Positions 1 through 14,110 of a DNA stretch of 64,000 nt are shown piece after piece (the stretch's first letter is position 1; the number at the start of each line of letters is the position of its first letter). The notes under the pieces are model-generated. The model did not search any database. It was not told where the DNA came from and worked only from the letters and a program-made list of their open reading frames with translations. The stretch comes from Glandiceps talaboti (lineage: Eukaryota; Hemichordata; Enteropneusta; Spengelidae): contig NC_135565.1 in the NCBI RefSeq assembly GCF_964340395.1, forward strand, positions 20,270,709-20,334,708, given 5' to 3'. The translations under genes were made by a program, and so were the position numbers.

Positions 1-640
1 AATTGTTGTAAAGTTTATGCTTGTACTTTGAATTCATACTTTGAACCTGTATCAATTCATACCAAGCCATTTAAATACCCCTAACCCTCACCCCTATCCC
101 CGTATTAAAAATCTGGAAGAATACACCGTACAATGTGCAATATTGAGTGCAACTCCTTCATTTAGAAATTGGTAACATATTGTAAATTGGTGTCAAGTCA
201 TTGTATATATAATTGTATATTTCAATGAATATACCCATCTTTGAAATTTCAAAACACATAAAAGTACTTCTATTTGGCTAAAACCATGAAAACTAAACAT
301 AAGCTGAATATGGTATAGTGACAAGTAGTGGCTGACCACACTATTCCCTTCAGTTGACCTCAAATGACCTGCAGCTACTCGCAAGATGATCCAAGACGAT
401 AAAAGATTTATGACCTCAGGGTGTAATGTCACATTTCTTACGAACCTCGACTGCTTCTGTTCATTGTAACGTGGGAATGAGTTAAGACTGACATGGGGGT
501 CATCAGCCAAGGTCACGGGGTCATCAGTCAAGGTCAATAGGGCCACGCTTCATACTTTGTACCACTACCAGTGCTAGTGTGAAATTGTACTACTTTCAAT
601 GCTGTGTGCTTTGGTGAGTGACGATAGGACATGATTAATT
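1..640. other. Upstream sequence, no gene recognised
   Basis: This is AT-rich unique-looking sequence. It includes a short direct repeat around GGGGTCATCAG at 494-530. The reverse-strand open stretch over 193-546 shows no family motif or codon-like pattern and is not called. Confidence 0.5.
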
Positions 641-695
641 ACAGTCGCTACACATACATACCGAGTAAGAAAACATAGTAAGAAAAGTCAGTCGG

Positions 696-1106
<411 letters not shown>

Positions 1107-1379
1107 CTTACTTTCTTAATTTGTTTCTAAAAGAAGTCATATTTCATGTACTTTACTCATTTGTGTTGGCTCTTTGAGGTATTTTCATTTACCTTTGATT
1201 GTCAGTGTTGAGTATGTCACCAGTCTGACACAAACCATAACTTAAATCCACAAACTGTTATCGTTACTGTTAACCCTACAGAACAGCTCATGAAAAGGGT
1301 CCAACATATCAACCCAACATATCATAAGAGCCGACTCGAAATGCGACGACTTTGAGAAGCTGGTTTATGTTTATATTCA

Positions 1380-1733
1380 AAGTGTTTTTATTTTACCGTA
1401 GAGGGCGCGATAGGTAACCGGTATTTAATGTTACATTATCACTCATATCGGGTTATTGTTGACTTGCTTCCTGTCGGGTATGAGATAATACGATTCGTTG
1501 CACATCAGCGTGAGAGTGAGAGGTAGTATCTATTGTGAACACACACGTCCATTCAATACAAGCCAAGTAAACACACAGCTAGCCTACACGCTGGTATTCA
1601 CCTCGTCTTCGTCATCAATAACAAACGGCATTCACGTATTTTCCTACCTTTGGCGTTCAGCTGATTGAATTCTTCACCCGTGTGTAAGGTGGTGGAAGAT
1701 ATCTCCAGGAAAGACATATCTATTCTTTAAAGT
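1380..1733 (+). promoter_or_regulatory. Possible promoter/5' UTR region of exon 1a
   Basis: This is the sequence just upstream of the candidate exon 1a. It contains AGAGGGCGC at about 1401-1409, a CTCF-core-like word, and scattered CpGs. No firm TATA or initiator was seen. The promoter role depends entirely on exon 1a being real. Confidence 0.3.
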
Positions 1734-1817
1734 ATGGGAAAGCAAGAGAAACGTGAACCATCAGAGACCGTGTGGTGCTGTGGCTATACCATACGTGTGT
1801 ATAGTTTTTTAATGGTG
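1734..1817 (+). CDS. Candidate alternative first exon 1a of the tetraspanin
   Basis: An ATG at 1734 has A at -3 and G at +4, with an in-frame TAA at 1728-1730, so the start is well defined. It opens 28 codons ending at a GTAAGT donor (1818) in phase 0, the same phase as exon 1b. The last 14 residues (CCGYTIRVYSFLMV) align without gaps to the last 14 of exon 1b (CSKYMLMIFNFILL), sharing Cys, Tyr and Phe positions, so splicing to exon 2 would yield a tetraspanin of 265 aa. Differences: a longer charged N-terminus (KQEKREPSE), Arg21 near the membrane, and Ser24 in place of the TM1 Asn. Splicing over 56.9 kb is inferred, not shown; it could instead begin a different, unseen transcript. Confidence 0.72.
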
Positions 1818-3520
1818 GTAAGTACGACTTTTTATATCTTTTCCGTCAAGGTAATTGAATGCAATATTACAGTTTGATAGCGATTTACATGTGTGTCATC
1901 GTACTTTTGCCTATCGCACAGTTGGAGTACACGTTCTTTCTACTCTATCAGTTCAATATTAGCCCGGTAATATTACTTACAGACAACGTTAGATGGATGA
2001 GGTTTTTCAGGTGAGACGATCAGACAAGCGTTGCGCAAACGGAGGGTCACAACATGTGCAGCAAGGTACAGAATACCACAAATATTATATAATACAGTGC
2101 CATCAGGTATTATACATCCACATTTCACTTCGCTAGTGTGGTATTTGGGATCTGACGAAAGCGGTTTCGCCGAAGCGCACTTCGTGGATGGCAATATTGG
2201 GATGCGGGAGAAACAATAGCTTTACGTGTCATTGTGACCATTCATATACACGGTGAGGACTCCCTCTACGAATTTCTTATTCGTATCCTGTTTTCATCAT
2301 CTCCTACTTTCACACCGACCTTTGTGCTTTCTGGTCGTTTACGTGAATGAAGTACTAGTATTTGAAATTTGAAGCAGTTTAGTAGTATGATTTGTGTATG
2401 CACAGAGTAAGCTGCCTTTTTTTCACCGGCCTCAGCTATTGTATATTGTGCTTTGGGTGACATGTCGGTCGAGCGGGGCAGATGGCTCCATTATGCGTAG
2501 ATAATACGTCCAGCGTTGACAGTTATTTATATGGTGAGCCGGAACGCTTGCAATTTTACTGGCAACGGAGACATCCATCAGTTCCACCAATCCACAGTAA
2601 TGCAAACAAACGACGGTATATTTAGCAAACTGTTACGCAGGCTGTCGCACTATAACTGCTTTTCACTTGAGAGATAAAATAGCGCATGGCACAGCTAGTG
2701 GGTCTCTTATTACAACGAAGATGATTTTTGAGTGATGATAAAAAATAATATCGGCCACGCTTGACGCACCTCATATAACGAGCTAGACGCCGTATTCGAT
2801 CGAAGTCTTTGTAATTGCATTGCCATTCATAATAACGTTTCGACAGGTATTGATTTTCGCTATGCTTTGTAAATTCGTATTATAATATTAATTGTATGCA
2901 CTAGTAACAAAAACGTAAGGCAATTATATCAAATTTGGTGAAATCGGCACAGCACTTATGTATATATATGCCATATAGTGATCAAATCTCAAGTAAATGG
3001 TACGCTGAGTTTCATCTCAGACTCGACGACTCTTGCCCTAATTTCTTTTGTAACGCTTTAAAAGTAACTATTCCATTTTACTTGACGGCCATTGTTTGGC
3101 GCTCTTTAAATCTCCTACATAAATACACCAACGTTGAAATGAACAGAAATCCAAGGACTCTGTAAATGCCCTTTTCACTTATCTTCTGAGGCTTTTCTAA
3201 AAGACGTGTGCTAGTAACGATCTGTGAGTGAATTGCATGACACACGAAGTGGAAAAAAACTTAAAAAATTAAACCACTTTCAACTAGGTCGAATATCAAA
3301 TTCTAAGCTTATGTATAATTGGGGACGATGCCAGAAATGCCTGAAATGATTGTCTCTCAAAGTAAAGAATGTTATCAGAACCAGTTCATTCATATACCGA
3401 AAGAGCTGATAATCATCTTCTCGTGTTTCAAAACTTCTGCAGAATGTTATCTTTGCTGAAGAGATAGTTAATATTTTGCACGATCTTTCCCATTTGCACG
3501 CCCATTGTTCTACACTACAG
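1818..3520. other. Start of intron 1a, no further gene recognised
   Basis: This is intronic if exon 1a is used. It is AT-rich with ordinary CpG. The short open frames around 1973-2219 have no recognisable domain. No transposon ends seen. Confidence 0.5.
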
Positions 3521-3524
3521 TTTT

Positions 3525-3620
3525 ATGTATGTATGTATGTATGTATGTATGTATGTATGTATGTATGTATGTATGTATGTATGTATGTGTGTGTGTGTGT
3601 GCGTGCGTGCGTGTGTATGT
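3525..3620. repeat. (GTAT)n and (TG)n microsatellite
   Basis: About 16 perfect GTAT units are followed by TG and GCGT repeats. Confidence 0.97.
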
Positions 3621-5430
3621 ATCTACGTACTTATGTCCTTCCAGTAAAAACCTGTCGTCAAACTTCTCCTAAAGAACAGCAAGAAATACCAGTTATTTGT
3701 TCATGTCTTTTTATTATCACGATTAATTTTACTTTACAACCAGCCATACATCAACAGCAGTGACCTCTTGCATACCCCAATTTCTTTCTTTATATCCGCA
3801 CATCATTCTGTCTACGTCTCCACCAATGGTGAGTCAGTATGAGTAGATGATTAGAGACAATGTCTCCTATTGGATGATGTAGCCCCGGGCTATGGGTGTC
3901 ATTATTGACTTTAAATACCACGTTATCTAATTGTATATTTATCTCACTGATGGGGTTATGAAATTCCACAAAAATTAGGTCAGTCGGCGTTCCTTGCGGA
4001 AATAGCGAATGCACATTCTGGTATATGTTCTTTGATAGCAGCAGCTGCCGCCCCCTCCATAACCCCCACCCCACCCCAACCTCGGTTCACTCTTGTCAGA
4101 TGACCCCTAAACCGTAGAGAGTCTGGTGGAATATTACTCATATAGAAATGATAACATTAATATCAAACTGCGTTTACTGTACTTTATTTGCATTCAAATA
4201 GGGGTCAGGTCACCTCTATCAAAACCATACACAATAGTGGGTTTCACTGTTGTTAATGATGTGACAGCTAATACGGATTCGTACGTCTACGCAATGGTTG
4301 TGTACGCTTGAAGAATACTTTTCATGAATGTTGTAGTTTTAAATTTCAAAACGATACCATATTGCATATATTCATAATTGTATACACTAAATGTACGGAC
4401 GCGTGAAATGGAATTAATTAAATTTGCATAACAATAGACACGTTATAATTTCTCTGGCAGTGGTACATTGTTAGTTTCAATCCCAGACCACTAACGAAGA
4501 GATTCAATGTATATTTCACAGTGGGTATCTTGTATATACAGAACTGGTATCTCATTTCCCATACTTTCACGTTAAGTAATTACTAGTTGTTTAGAGACCC
4601 CACATGGTACGAATTCGTTAAATTGAGAATAATTATATCGTGTTTAGTGTTCGATGGCACCATGCATATATACTCACTGGCATTCCCCTTTCACCAGTTT
4701 CCTCTGCTTTAAATACAACGGTACATCTGATTGACTTGTAGATGAACAAGTATGTCATTTCAACCAATCGGGCAACATGTACTAAAATGGAACGTTCCTA
4801 GGACCAAGGTCTGCTATATACCCGTATATTTCAAACCTGTATGAATGTAATTATTGTTATCCTTGTATTGTTTGTTAAACAAAGATATCAACCATAATAA
4901 ATTATGTCCAAGTTTTAGACTGGGTACATGGCTAAGATTTCGATTATTGCCTCTCAACTGGAATACAGTAATTATGCCTCGTCTAACCTTACACCCTCCA
5001 CGGTCTAAACCACCTCGTTGTACATCTTTACTAGTTATAGTGTGTACTTTCAGTAAGAAACATAGAACAGGTGAGGGTCTGTGTATACAACGAACATTAT
5101 GGGTCACGTGATATGGTGGTAAATGTATCTAAAAACTGTCACACCATTATCAGAATTCTCACTTTAGACTGTCAAGGTCATTTCACATCAGTGAAGTGAC
5201 AACTTTAAGATAATATATTCAATCAATGAAACACGGTAACGTGTTACACGCATATCGCTATGTCAGTGGCTTGATATGTTCATACACAGTCCCTCTATCA
5301 CGTGACTGTGGTTCATAGTATAGTATACTTTACTGACCTGGTGCTGCTTTGTTGACAGGACGAAAGCTAGTCAGAACTTTTGGAAACCCTTTCAGTTGAG
5401 TTTTGTTGAGACTATTCAGTTCTCATTGGT
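3621..5430. other. Intronic sequence, nothing recognised
   Basis: This is AT-rich single-copy-looking DNA. Opposed open frames at 4814-5111 overlap on both strands and have no domain signature. Confidence 0.4.
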
Positions 5431-5436
5431 GGTTTA

Positions 5437-5466
5437 CACTACACTACACACACACACACGCGTGCG

Positions 5467-5510
<44 letters not shown>

Positions 5511-5816
5511 ACGTACGTACGTAAACACGTACATACTCACACACATTCATACAAGCAGGCATACATACATACATACATACATACATACATACATACATAC
5601 ATACAGACAGACATACTTACACACACGCAACCATACATACATACATACATACATACATACATACATACATACATACATGAATGCAAGCGCGCACACACAC
5701 ATACATACATACATACATACATACATACATACATACATACTCACATACATACATACATACATACATACATACATACATACATACATACATACATACATAC
5801 ATACATACATACATAC
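5437..5816. repeat. (CA)n and (CATA)n compound microsatellite
   Basis: Alternating CA/CG purine-pyrimidine DNA (5437-5508) is followed by long CATA runs to 5816, interrupted by CAGACAGA and GCGCACAC. The early CACGCGTGCGCGCGCGCA run is a strong Z-DNA-type sequence. Confidence 0.97.
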
Positions 5817-8800
5817 GTCATGCTACAACGCCAACAATCAAAACTCGGATACTATTTATAGCCACAGGGTTCTTCAATTTGCAATGTTTGCTTTAATAAG
5901 AGAGTGAAGATGTTCACCATGATGGTCACTGCAAATTAAAGTGTGCAAGTCCTGAGGGGCGTTAAATAATTGCAGTAGCCTGTAAAACCTGACAAACTGA
6001 ATCGATCTAACGAGAACGGAGACAATTTAGATATTTGACTCCCTGTTAACATTGCCAACCTGACATTTTTTGTATCGATTGAACTGTCAAACCGTGTACT
6101 GTAAACTTGTGTATAGTTTGTAATGTGAGTTTGACAGGCAGTAGACGTTTAGCAAACCAGTTTTATCATGAATCTGGTTTGGGAACGAATTAGTGTAAAA
6201 TGTTTGAGTTCGCATAAAGTCGTTAGAAATATTACTTCAGATACTATTAATAGATGACTCTATCACTTCTGGTATATTCTTATGTCTGTTTGTTGTAAAA
6301 TCCAGACTTCATCCCTTTCTTCGTTTTATACACATACTTATTATATTTCTGTTTACAACAGGTTCAATGAAATAGTTCCCTTGCATCATATCAATAAACA
6401 GGACAGGTATACAATAACAGTCTAAAGACCAGTTCAGGAATGTATGTCTGTAGAAATTCAAATCCTGGTCACTGTTTATGGCACAGAATTAACTAGGTAC
6501 TCTGATAGAAAATAACAAGAACAGCAAGTACAATCATGATAATTGTAATAATAATAAAAGCAAAAGAAACTCTTGGTTGAATAATGGTATATATTATTCA
6601 ATGCTAAGATATCACGTATTTAATTTCTTTATATATGTGTTGTATTTTGGACTACAAATCTTCTGCTTTGACATTTTCTACTACAAAGACAACAACTCAT
6701 TTATTGCAGTTTATCACCGAAGAGATAGTCTGTAATTTATTTGGTGGCAATGGTTACCTTTGCTTTCTCATAGTATATTGGTTGTAACATAAAAAGAACA
6801 AAGTATATGTCTTGCTAGTGATAGATGTCTCAAGGTACCCAAACATATGTACAATGTAACTTAAGTTACGAGGGTCATTTCAGCATTACATTGCCAGTGC
6901 TATATCATGCTATATTGTTATGGGAGTATACACTGAACATTTACAAAATGTCCATGGGGTAGTGCTATTCAAAAAGTGTTCTAAAATTTTGATATAATTC
7001 TTTGACACCAAAATGTAACAGTTGAGTTTACCAAGCCACTGTGCATACATAATCATCTCTATAATTCTTTGTCAATGCCGATTGCTTCGGAATAATTTTT
7101 TGACTTCGGTCCAAAACGTGTCTCAGTTACTGTGCCAAAAGTGCAGTGTATTTCCTATTCAATAACACATTACAAACATATGCCAATTGTAGTCTACACT
7201 TTAAGTGGCGATAAATTTCTTTACATAATGCCCCACCCTATTACCATGAACATGAACGGTATCTATCACAGCTTAATAGACCCACCTTCAAATAGTTGCA
7301 TCATCCCGAAAGCGTACTCTCTCATACCTCACAATAAATGGAATGTTCTAAGAGTGAGTTGTAGGCAGACTAAATTTTGTAGAGACTTTCAATTTTGAGA
7401 TGTATGCCACGTGACATCATGGCTGTTGAAATGTACATTAAGGTCATATGAGTGTAATTGAACATGACGTCAGCATTTGATGCGTACTTATTTCAGAATT
7501 CGGATCTGAAAAGCTCTTTATTCATCTATTGCATTAGTTATAAAGGATGGCTATTCCGGGTGTAGTTTTCTAGATAAGCTGTCTTTAGACAACTAGTCCT
7601 CCTTCAAATAAAGGTCTTACCCTTTAATTAAGTGACATGTTCAGCAACATAGTGAATGTGGATGGATTTGTTTTATTATACATTAACGTTGGCTTTTGAA
7701 AAAAATAATAAGTAAAGCCTCTCCAAGAAATGACCAAAGGCGTTTTATTTTTAGTCTCTCTCCCCTGTAGTGTAAATTGTGTTTAGCAGACGACAATGAA
7801 ATATGTTAGCGACACTCCTTCTAACACTGTTTTCTACTTAATGTATACAATGTATATTGAATTACATACATTGTTAATTCTGTAATCACTGATACGTTTT
7901 CAGTCGTGTATTTTTAATCATTTGCACTAGAATGTCTCAATGTTTATGAAGCTCATTCTTTGACTCTGTTTGCCTTCAATAAACATGATCTACATTCATG
8001 CTTATTTCGACGCTTATATGACAAATATAATTTCATTTGCTCTGAAAATGATATTCAAAACCAGTGGTAGTAATTAACGAATTATTGCTATTGATAAAGC
8101 GTGCCTATTCCGTATTCACATTCAATTCCTGAAATAGGGGTTTTATTTTAATTCGGATTTAAAATAATTCTTTATAACATTCTTGAAAGCCTTGTAATCA
8201 TTATGCAAATTTGAATATTGTATATTGACATATATAACCTAACAAAACACCAGTTTCCTAACTAAAATGGTATAAATTTTTTCGATTTTTTGCCCGTGCA
8301 GGATTGAATATAGTATGTATACATTAATTTTGAAGTGTCTCAAGTTGAGTTTTTGAAACGAAGTGTGTGCCTGAAGCTATTATCTCTTGGTTCATTGGTA
8401 CATTCCTACCTTCGAGACTCGCTTTATTTTCTAGTGAATATTTTTATACTGACGTCTACCGTGTATAAGATATTGAATTGTATTATTTATTTATTTCCAC
8501 TGTAAACCGAGAAGCCTACTTGCAACGCTTGGGATCCAAAGCAGTTTAACACCTACGCTACGAGGTAGATGAAAAATGATATTTACACCACGTCTGATAT
8601 TTTGAAGTTTTGCTAGAAATCTGATAAATTCTGAAGCAATGTGTTGATATACTTTCATCAATAAGCGTCATGGGCATACTTTCAGTCCAAAATGGAATTA
8701 GTATTTGCTAAATATTTCAAAAAAAAAAACACGATAATTTTGCTCAACTATTTTTAGCGGGAATGTGCCTGACACTATAGTAGTAAAAGAATACATGGCA

Positions 8801-10886
8801 AACATGGCTGGTAAACAGATGTATCATACGCTTTTAAATAATGAATGTCTTGTGAGTCTCCTTTTAGTTGAGGTAAAACGTCCCTGTATCCATGACTTGT
8901 CAGAACCATTTATAGTTCAGTTTTGGATTACAAATATCTTACTTCACAGAGGTGACTTTTTGTACCCTTACTCTATAGTCTGTACATATCATCTGACACA
9001 CATTCCCGCCAAAATTGTTCTGCCGGTAAACAACATAAGATTAATGGATGTCTTGAGTGAGTGAGTGAAAACGGTTCATATTGAGTCATGTAGAACAGAT
9101 GATACAACGATGGTCTCCTAAGTGCTGGATTAAGTCGTGTATTCGAAAAGTAATTTTATGGATGCTTACTATGGATTTGTTTTTACGATATAGGATGACT
9201 CAGGGGGGCAGACACACGTAGGTTTGACAATCGTGTATCAACATTCACAAGCCACAATTAACTTGCAAACTTTCAAACAGGAAAGGAGAACAGTCGTTAC
9301 ACAACACACATATTAATTACTTAATTCATTATAATGCCGTTAGTTTCAACAGAAATTGCAATACAATGTGTTGTGTTTAACGACATGTTACATTGTAATC
9401 TTGCACTTATACCTCTACATTCTTTGATATACGAGGTAGTACATCGGATGGTTAACACCCAAGGCTGAAACCTGACGAGTACCATCTGACATTTAAGTGT
9501 TAATTAGTTGACTAGTCGTAATATTCTGACGATACATAATCGTAAATCCATAAAGTATCGTGGCCATTTGTCAATGTAAAAGAAATTAACAAGACAGTTA
9601 ACAGTTACGCCATTCGCTGATCAATTTGATTAAAGTAGACATGTGTACTATAAAACATGATATATTGGAGATTGAGAAGAATTGCAAGTTTAGTATCAAC
9701 ATGTGTTCGTCATATTTCTTACGAATTGGGGCACCTGGGAAAGGTATACTTCCAAGCAGACATACTTCATGAAGAGAAGATGTTCTACCATGGGGCTCCT
9801 TTTAAACTCTTTTCCTTCTACGCTAATTGATGTACGATATATAATGTTGTCATTTCGCCACAGAGTGGAATGATGTAGTTACTAAATTGAAATATGTTGA
9901 ACATGCATGAAATATTACTCATAGTGTTTTGTACCTTTGTCGACTGTAAATTTGATTGAATATTTGTATTTACGTCACCTCATCGCATGCCATTGCAATA
10001 TTTACACTCTTCCTTTTGGAAATTAAATTTGATATGAATGTATTTTGAATGTGATACTAACTGTAAAACTACTGAGTTGATTCAAAAGGACAACAGAGTC
10101 GAGAAAATGTTTCAATTCTGTGTCGGAAACATTAACATTGAATGACTAAACGCATCTGTCTTTAGGACTAAAGGGATGCTGATGGCAATTACTGGACGGG
10201 ACCTGCTTTGCTTATTCATAGCCAATGCAATATAAGGCTAATAGTACCCAGTCCCAAGAGTTTTTGTCGATGTATATAAGTCTGCTAAATTTGCAATTCC
10301 ATTTCCCCTAGCCACAGGAAAAATACCTCGTTGTATAGGTTATGTATATTTGATTGGATCTCTTGGTAATACCGGTGGATTTAGTTGTGCTCGACGTAAT
10401 AAGTTAAGGCATGTCCAATCTGGGTACTTACAGTAGATGGATGTGTACATGCAACTCAATTGGCAACGATTTGAAAATCAAACGGTCATCTAAGGATAAA
10501 ACCTTAATTGAACTTAAACATCAGCCGTCGTTTGCTTCAAGACAGCGTAAATGAATCAATTGTAAGTTATTTTGGAATTCCCTCTATGATTACGGAAAAC
10601 AAATGTTATTCCTTGTTATTTACCGTATGATTTCTTGAACCCCAAGAGACTCCGGTTCACATGCCAAAAACTGTCAGTTTCAATTATTAATGGTTTATGT
10701 TTGGCATTCAACTATTCATCAAAGCCTGTAATGGGTAGGATGCTGACAGTTTTCAACACAAACCAAATGTAACCTTGAAATGATTAAACTTTTGTTGTTC
10801 ACTTTGCTGTAACTTTGTGACCTGCCTCGAGTCCTCATCATGATCAAGTGACTGGACATTAGGTGTGAAATTAGCATTTCTGCTTA
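5817..10886. other. Long intronic stretch with no recognised element
   Basis: AT-rich with about the same CpG level as the rest of the left half. The largest open frames (7132-7398 and 8765-9064, plus strand) were read and show no domain, signal peptide with support, or splice context that would make them exons. Confidence 0.4.
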
Positions 10887-11193
10887 AAGTGGCACAAGCT
10901 GAGTTTTCAAGCTTCTCTCTCAAACGAACATACTCTCAGAAACCTAAACTATGCTAGTATGATATTAATGTCGATCCATGACATTACAGATGTCTTTTAT
11001 CATTGTAGAAAAGTTGATTGCATAGTATGGATTTCCTCGACAGTTTATGTCATCAGATCGTTCATAAGTTATATCTTTTACTAAGTTTAGGTTCAGTCAT
11101 TGTAAGTGTTTTAATAAGTCGAATGCTAGTACCTTTCAAAATAGCCTGTAAACGTATCCCCAAAATGTATAAGAAACTCAGCTTGTGCCACTT
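10887..11193. mobile_element. MITE-like element with 20-bp terminal inverted repeats
   Basis: The left end AAGTGGCACAAGCTGAGTTT (10887-10906) is the exact reverse complement of 11174-11193. A second inner inverted pair (near 10936-10950 and 11085-11099, CAGAAACCTAAACT versus AGTTTAGGTTCAG) continues the symmetry. It encodes no transposase and no target-site duplication was seen, so the superfamily is unassigned. Confidence 0.7.
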
Positions 11194-13388
11194 CATTCAT
11201 AACCTATTAAAACGTCACCACTACCAGATTTGGTGCTCCACAACATGACTGATTATTCATTTACTGTCTTAGTCTATCAAAGTCAAACACACGATGTTAA
11301 TTATCGGATATTCTCAAGCGTATTTCACAAATTATCATCATAGTGTCACAATCACCTGTGATTTCCACAGTGATGTCTGATCTTTTGATCCCGTCAATGG
11401 ATTAGTTTTATTAGGTCCACAAAGATAATACCCCAATCAATTACAAGATGGATCTCCAAACAAACTGATTCCAGAACTCAATAATGATAAGTCAAAGTCA
11501 ACAGTCAATGGTTGACAGGCAGGCATGCAAACAGACTGAGACAAATGTATAGACAGATTAACAACCCAATAAACCGAACAGATAGCCATACAGACATATG
11601 TGAACGATAGCCACTTATGTTCTTATTAGTTTGTATTTATTCAGTATTAACTATTACAAGTGGTCAAATTTAATTTCTACACTGAATATATCAGTTGAGA
11701 TGGTTTCACTTAACCAACCAACCAACAAACTGGTCTGTCTATGTATGTATGTATGTATGTATGTATGTATGTATGTATGTATCAGTCTGTCATTCTGTCT
11801 ATTAGTCTACCTATCTACCTACAACTAATATCCATTCTTGCATCCATCCCTCCATCTATCTATTCTTATTTCAAATTTCAATAGGTGCTCATCATAATAT
11901 CAACAGTATGTACGATGAAACGTAAGTTCCAGTCTTTGAGTACAATGTAACAAACACCTAAAGAAGATTTCGACTTTTTGTATTTGATTGTAACCCTGAT
12001 GGTGACCTTGGTTGCAACGTCGCAGCACCTTCACATCTGAAGAACACAGCGACGACGTTTATAAAACTTGCTGAATGCGTACATTAATCTGATTTGGTTT
12101 TAACTAAATCCGGTCGACAAGAAACCCTAACGATGGATGGATTACACAGTCTAAAGTATTAAACTTGTCTTTGTGTCCCCAAATCCATGAAATCCCTATC
12201 ATCTAACTCCACATTAGTATTCAACGGCTAATAAAACAAGTTAGTGTACTAGACGTTACACCCATTATTCTATATCAATGGACTCGTCAACTACATTGAT
12301 GACTCATGCTAACGTTAACAGGAGAATCGGTTCACCGTAATCTTGTTAGTGCCATCCTTGAAAGGAATCAACGAAGCATGCTGCTGGCTGTGCTGCTTTT
12401 ACTTTTTGGTCAATTTACCTGAAATTGAAGGGCCGTTCTAAGTTATTAAGATAAGTATGGTCAACCAGGCAGGGAAAAAAGCAACGGTTTCACTGTTTGG
12501 TATTACCATTCATACATCCTGGGGTGAATTGGCATAGTTTTTCTTACCTATCAATGTTATTATGTAGAAAGGTATACATTAAGAATTCTACTTCAAGCGT
12601 GAGGTTATTCAATTTTCAGAGTTCATTTTGTTATTTCTGTGCATATTCCCACTGCACCTGACCAATAGGGATTGTGTTTTTGTAATATTACACATGCCTA
12701 AGTGAGTACTCTACCAGAGATACAACTATACAGCAACCATAGTGATACGAATGCAAGAATCATCAATGCTGTACCTCGTTGCTTAGCATCACAAACCGTT
12801 TCATAGGTGAACACATTGTCGTTTAAATGACAACACAATGGGAGTCATCTTAAGATGACGTCATGACATCCTCGGAAATTAGAAATCAGTCAACATGAAT
12901 GCTATGTCAGTTCCTACAAGCCCTTATCATTTCATTTAATTGACAGGAAGGCCCCTTTTCAAATTTAATTACTGGTCAGGTCAAAATGTCACGGACTATA
13001 TCAGACAAATACTTGTGAAAGGGTAGTCCATATTTAGTCAAACAACATCTTCTAGAATGTTGGCAATTTTACTCCATTATTTCACTGTAATGTTTACACT
13101 TTCAAGTTGAGTGCGTAGATAGTGATGTAAAGGCAAATACAGTACTACATTACTAATGGTCTGATTTAAAGTAATGGCTATTTCTAAATATCACTGACGG
13201 ATGCACTAATGAGATGGGGAAGGAGGGAGGAAAGGGATGAAGACAGAGCGAGGAGAGAGACATGGCCATAGTATACAAAGGGATGATAATGATGTATAAC
13301 TTGTTATACCCAAGTTTAAAAAAAATGATTTGAAAGTAATTCATGAGAAAACACTTGATTATTGAGGTGTAGTCTTATCTCAATCCTT
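11194..13388. other. Intronic stretch, little recognised
   Basis: It contains a short (GTAT)n run at 11740-11780 followed by degenerate CTAC/CATC repeats to about 11860. Otherwise no element or exon could be supported. Confidence 0.4.
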
Positions 13389-13431
13389 ACTATACTATAC
13401 TATACTATACTATATTATACTATATTATAGT
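13389..13431. repeat. (ACTAT)n pentanucleotide repeat
   Basis: About eight TACTA/TATTA pentamers. Confidence 0.9.
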
Positions 13432-13701
13432 GTACAGTGTACTGAGAGTTGGTGTATGTTGCATACAATATCATGTATTTGTAATTGATTTGACAGGGTT
13501 ATCAATTATTAATTATGAAATACTCTAGAAACATCCTTTTACTAGATTATGGTATAGTATAAAATATTAATGTTAATTATTGCCTTATCTTCCGTCATGA
13601 AGTCATGTAGCTTATGTTCCTAGTCACAACGTCTCAGTAGGATACTGATATACTTATCCGTTGCTTGAGGCAAGAAATACTCAGTTCATACATAGCACAT
13701 T

Positions 13702-13733
13702 TACTCACTCACTCACTCACTCACTCACTCACT
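13702..13733. repeat. (ACTC)n microsatellite
   Basis: Eight perfect ACTC units. Confidence 0.95.
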
Positions 13734-13802
13734 AAAATATCTAACGACACGCGGATCTGACAATAAGTTAAGCAGTCGACTATTTGTTTGTTTAATTGAT
13801 GG

Positions 13803-13873
13803 TTTTGGTTGGTTGGTTGGTTGGTTGGTTGATTGATTGATTGCTTGATTGATTGATTGATTGATTGATTGAT
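13803..13873. repeat. (GGTT)n-(GATT)n microsatellite abutting LINE remnant
   Basis: Five or so GGTT units pass into GATT units, directly preceding the retrotransposon tail at 13881. Confidence 0.92.
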
Positions 13874-13880
13874 TTTTAAA

Positions 13881-14110
13881 CCAACTGTCAGACTGAATAT
13901 CAGGAAACACTTCTTTTCTCAACGTGTTGTACTCCACTGGAACAATTTACCAGAACATGTCATTGGAGCAGAAACTGTTAAAGACTTTAAAATTGTCTTG
14001 GACCAGTACTGGAACACTACAGGGATAATATAGGCCTTTAAGGCTTTTCTCCCTTCATTGTCATGGATGGATGTTACCATGGCAATCATATTAAACCATT
14101 CTGCGATCAT
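13881..14110 (+). mobile_element. 5'-truncated non-LTR retrotransposon tail (CR1/L2-type ORF2 end)
   Basis: Read from 13881, the plus strand encodes PTVRLNIRKHFFSQRVV followed by LHWNNLPEHVI, then a further 24 codons to TAG at 14031-14033. The FFSQRVVxxWNxLP motif is the conserved end of ORF2 in CR1/L2/Jockey-like elements. About 80 bp of 3' UTR follow. Everything upstream is missing, as in normal 5' truncation during target-primed reverse transcription, so it is a dead fossil. Confidence 0.85.

Noticed and set aside
8765-9064. 99-codon plus-strand frame as a small gene
   Set aside because: No recognisable domain, splice context or codon pattern beyond chance for AT-rich DNA of this length. 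The same applies to 7132-7398 and 25932-26279.
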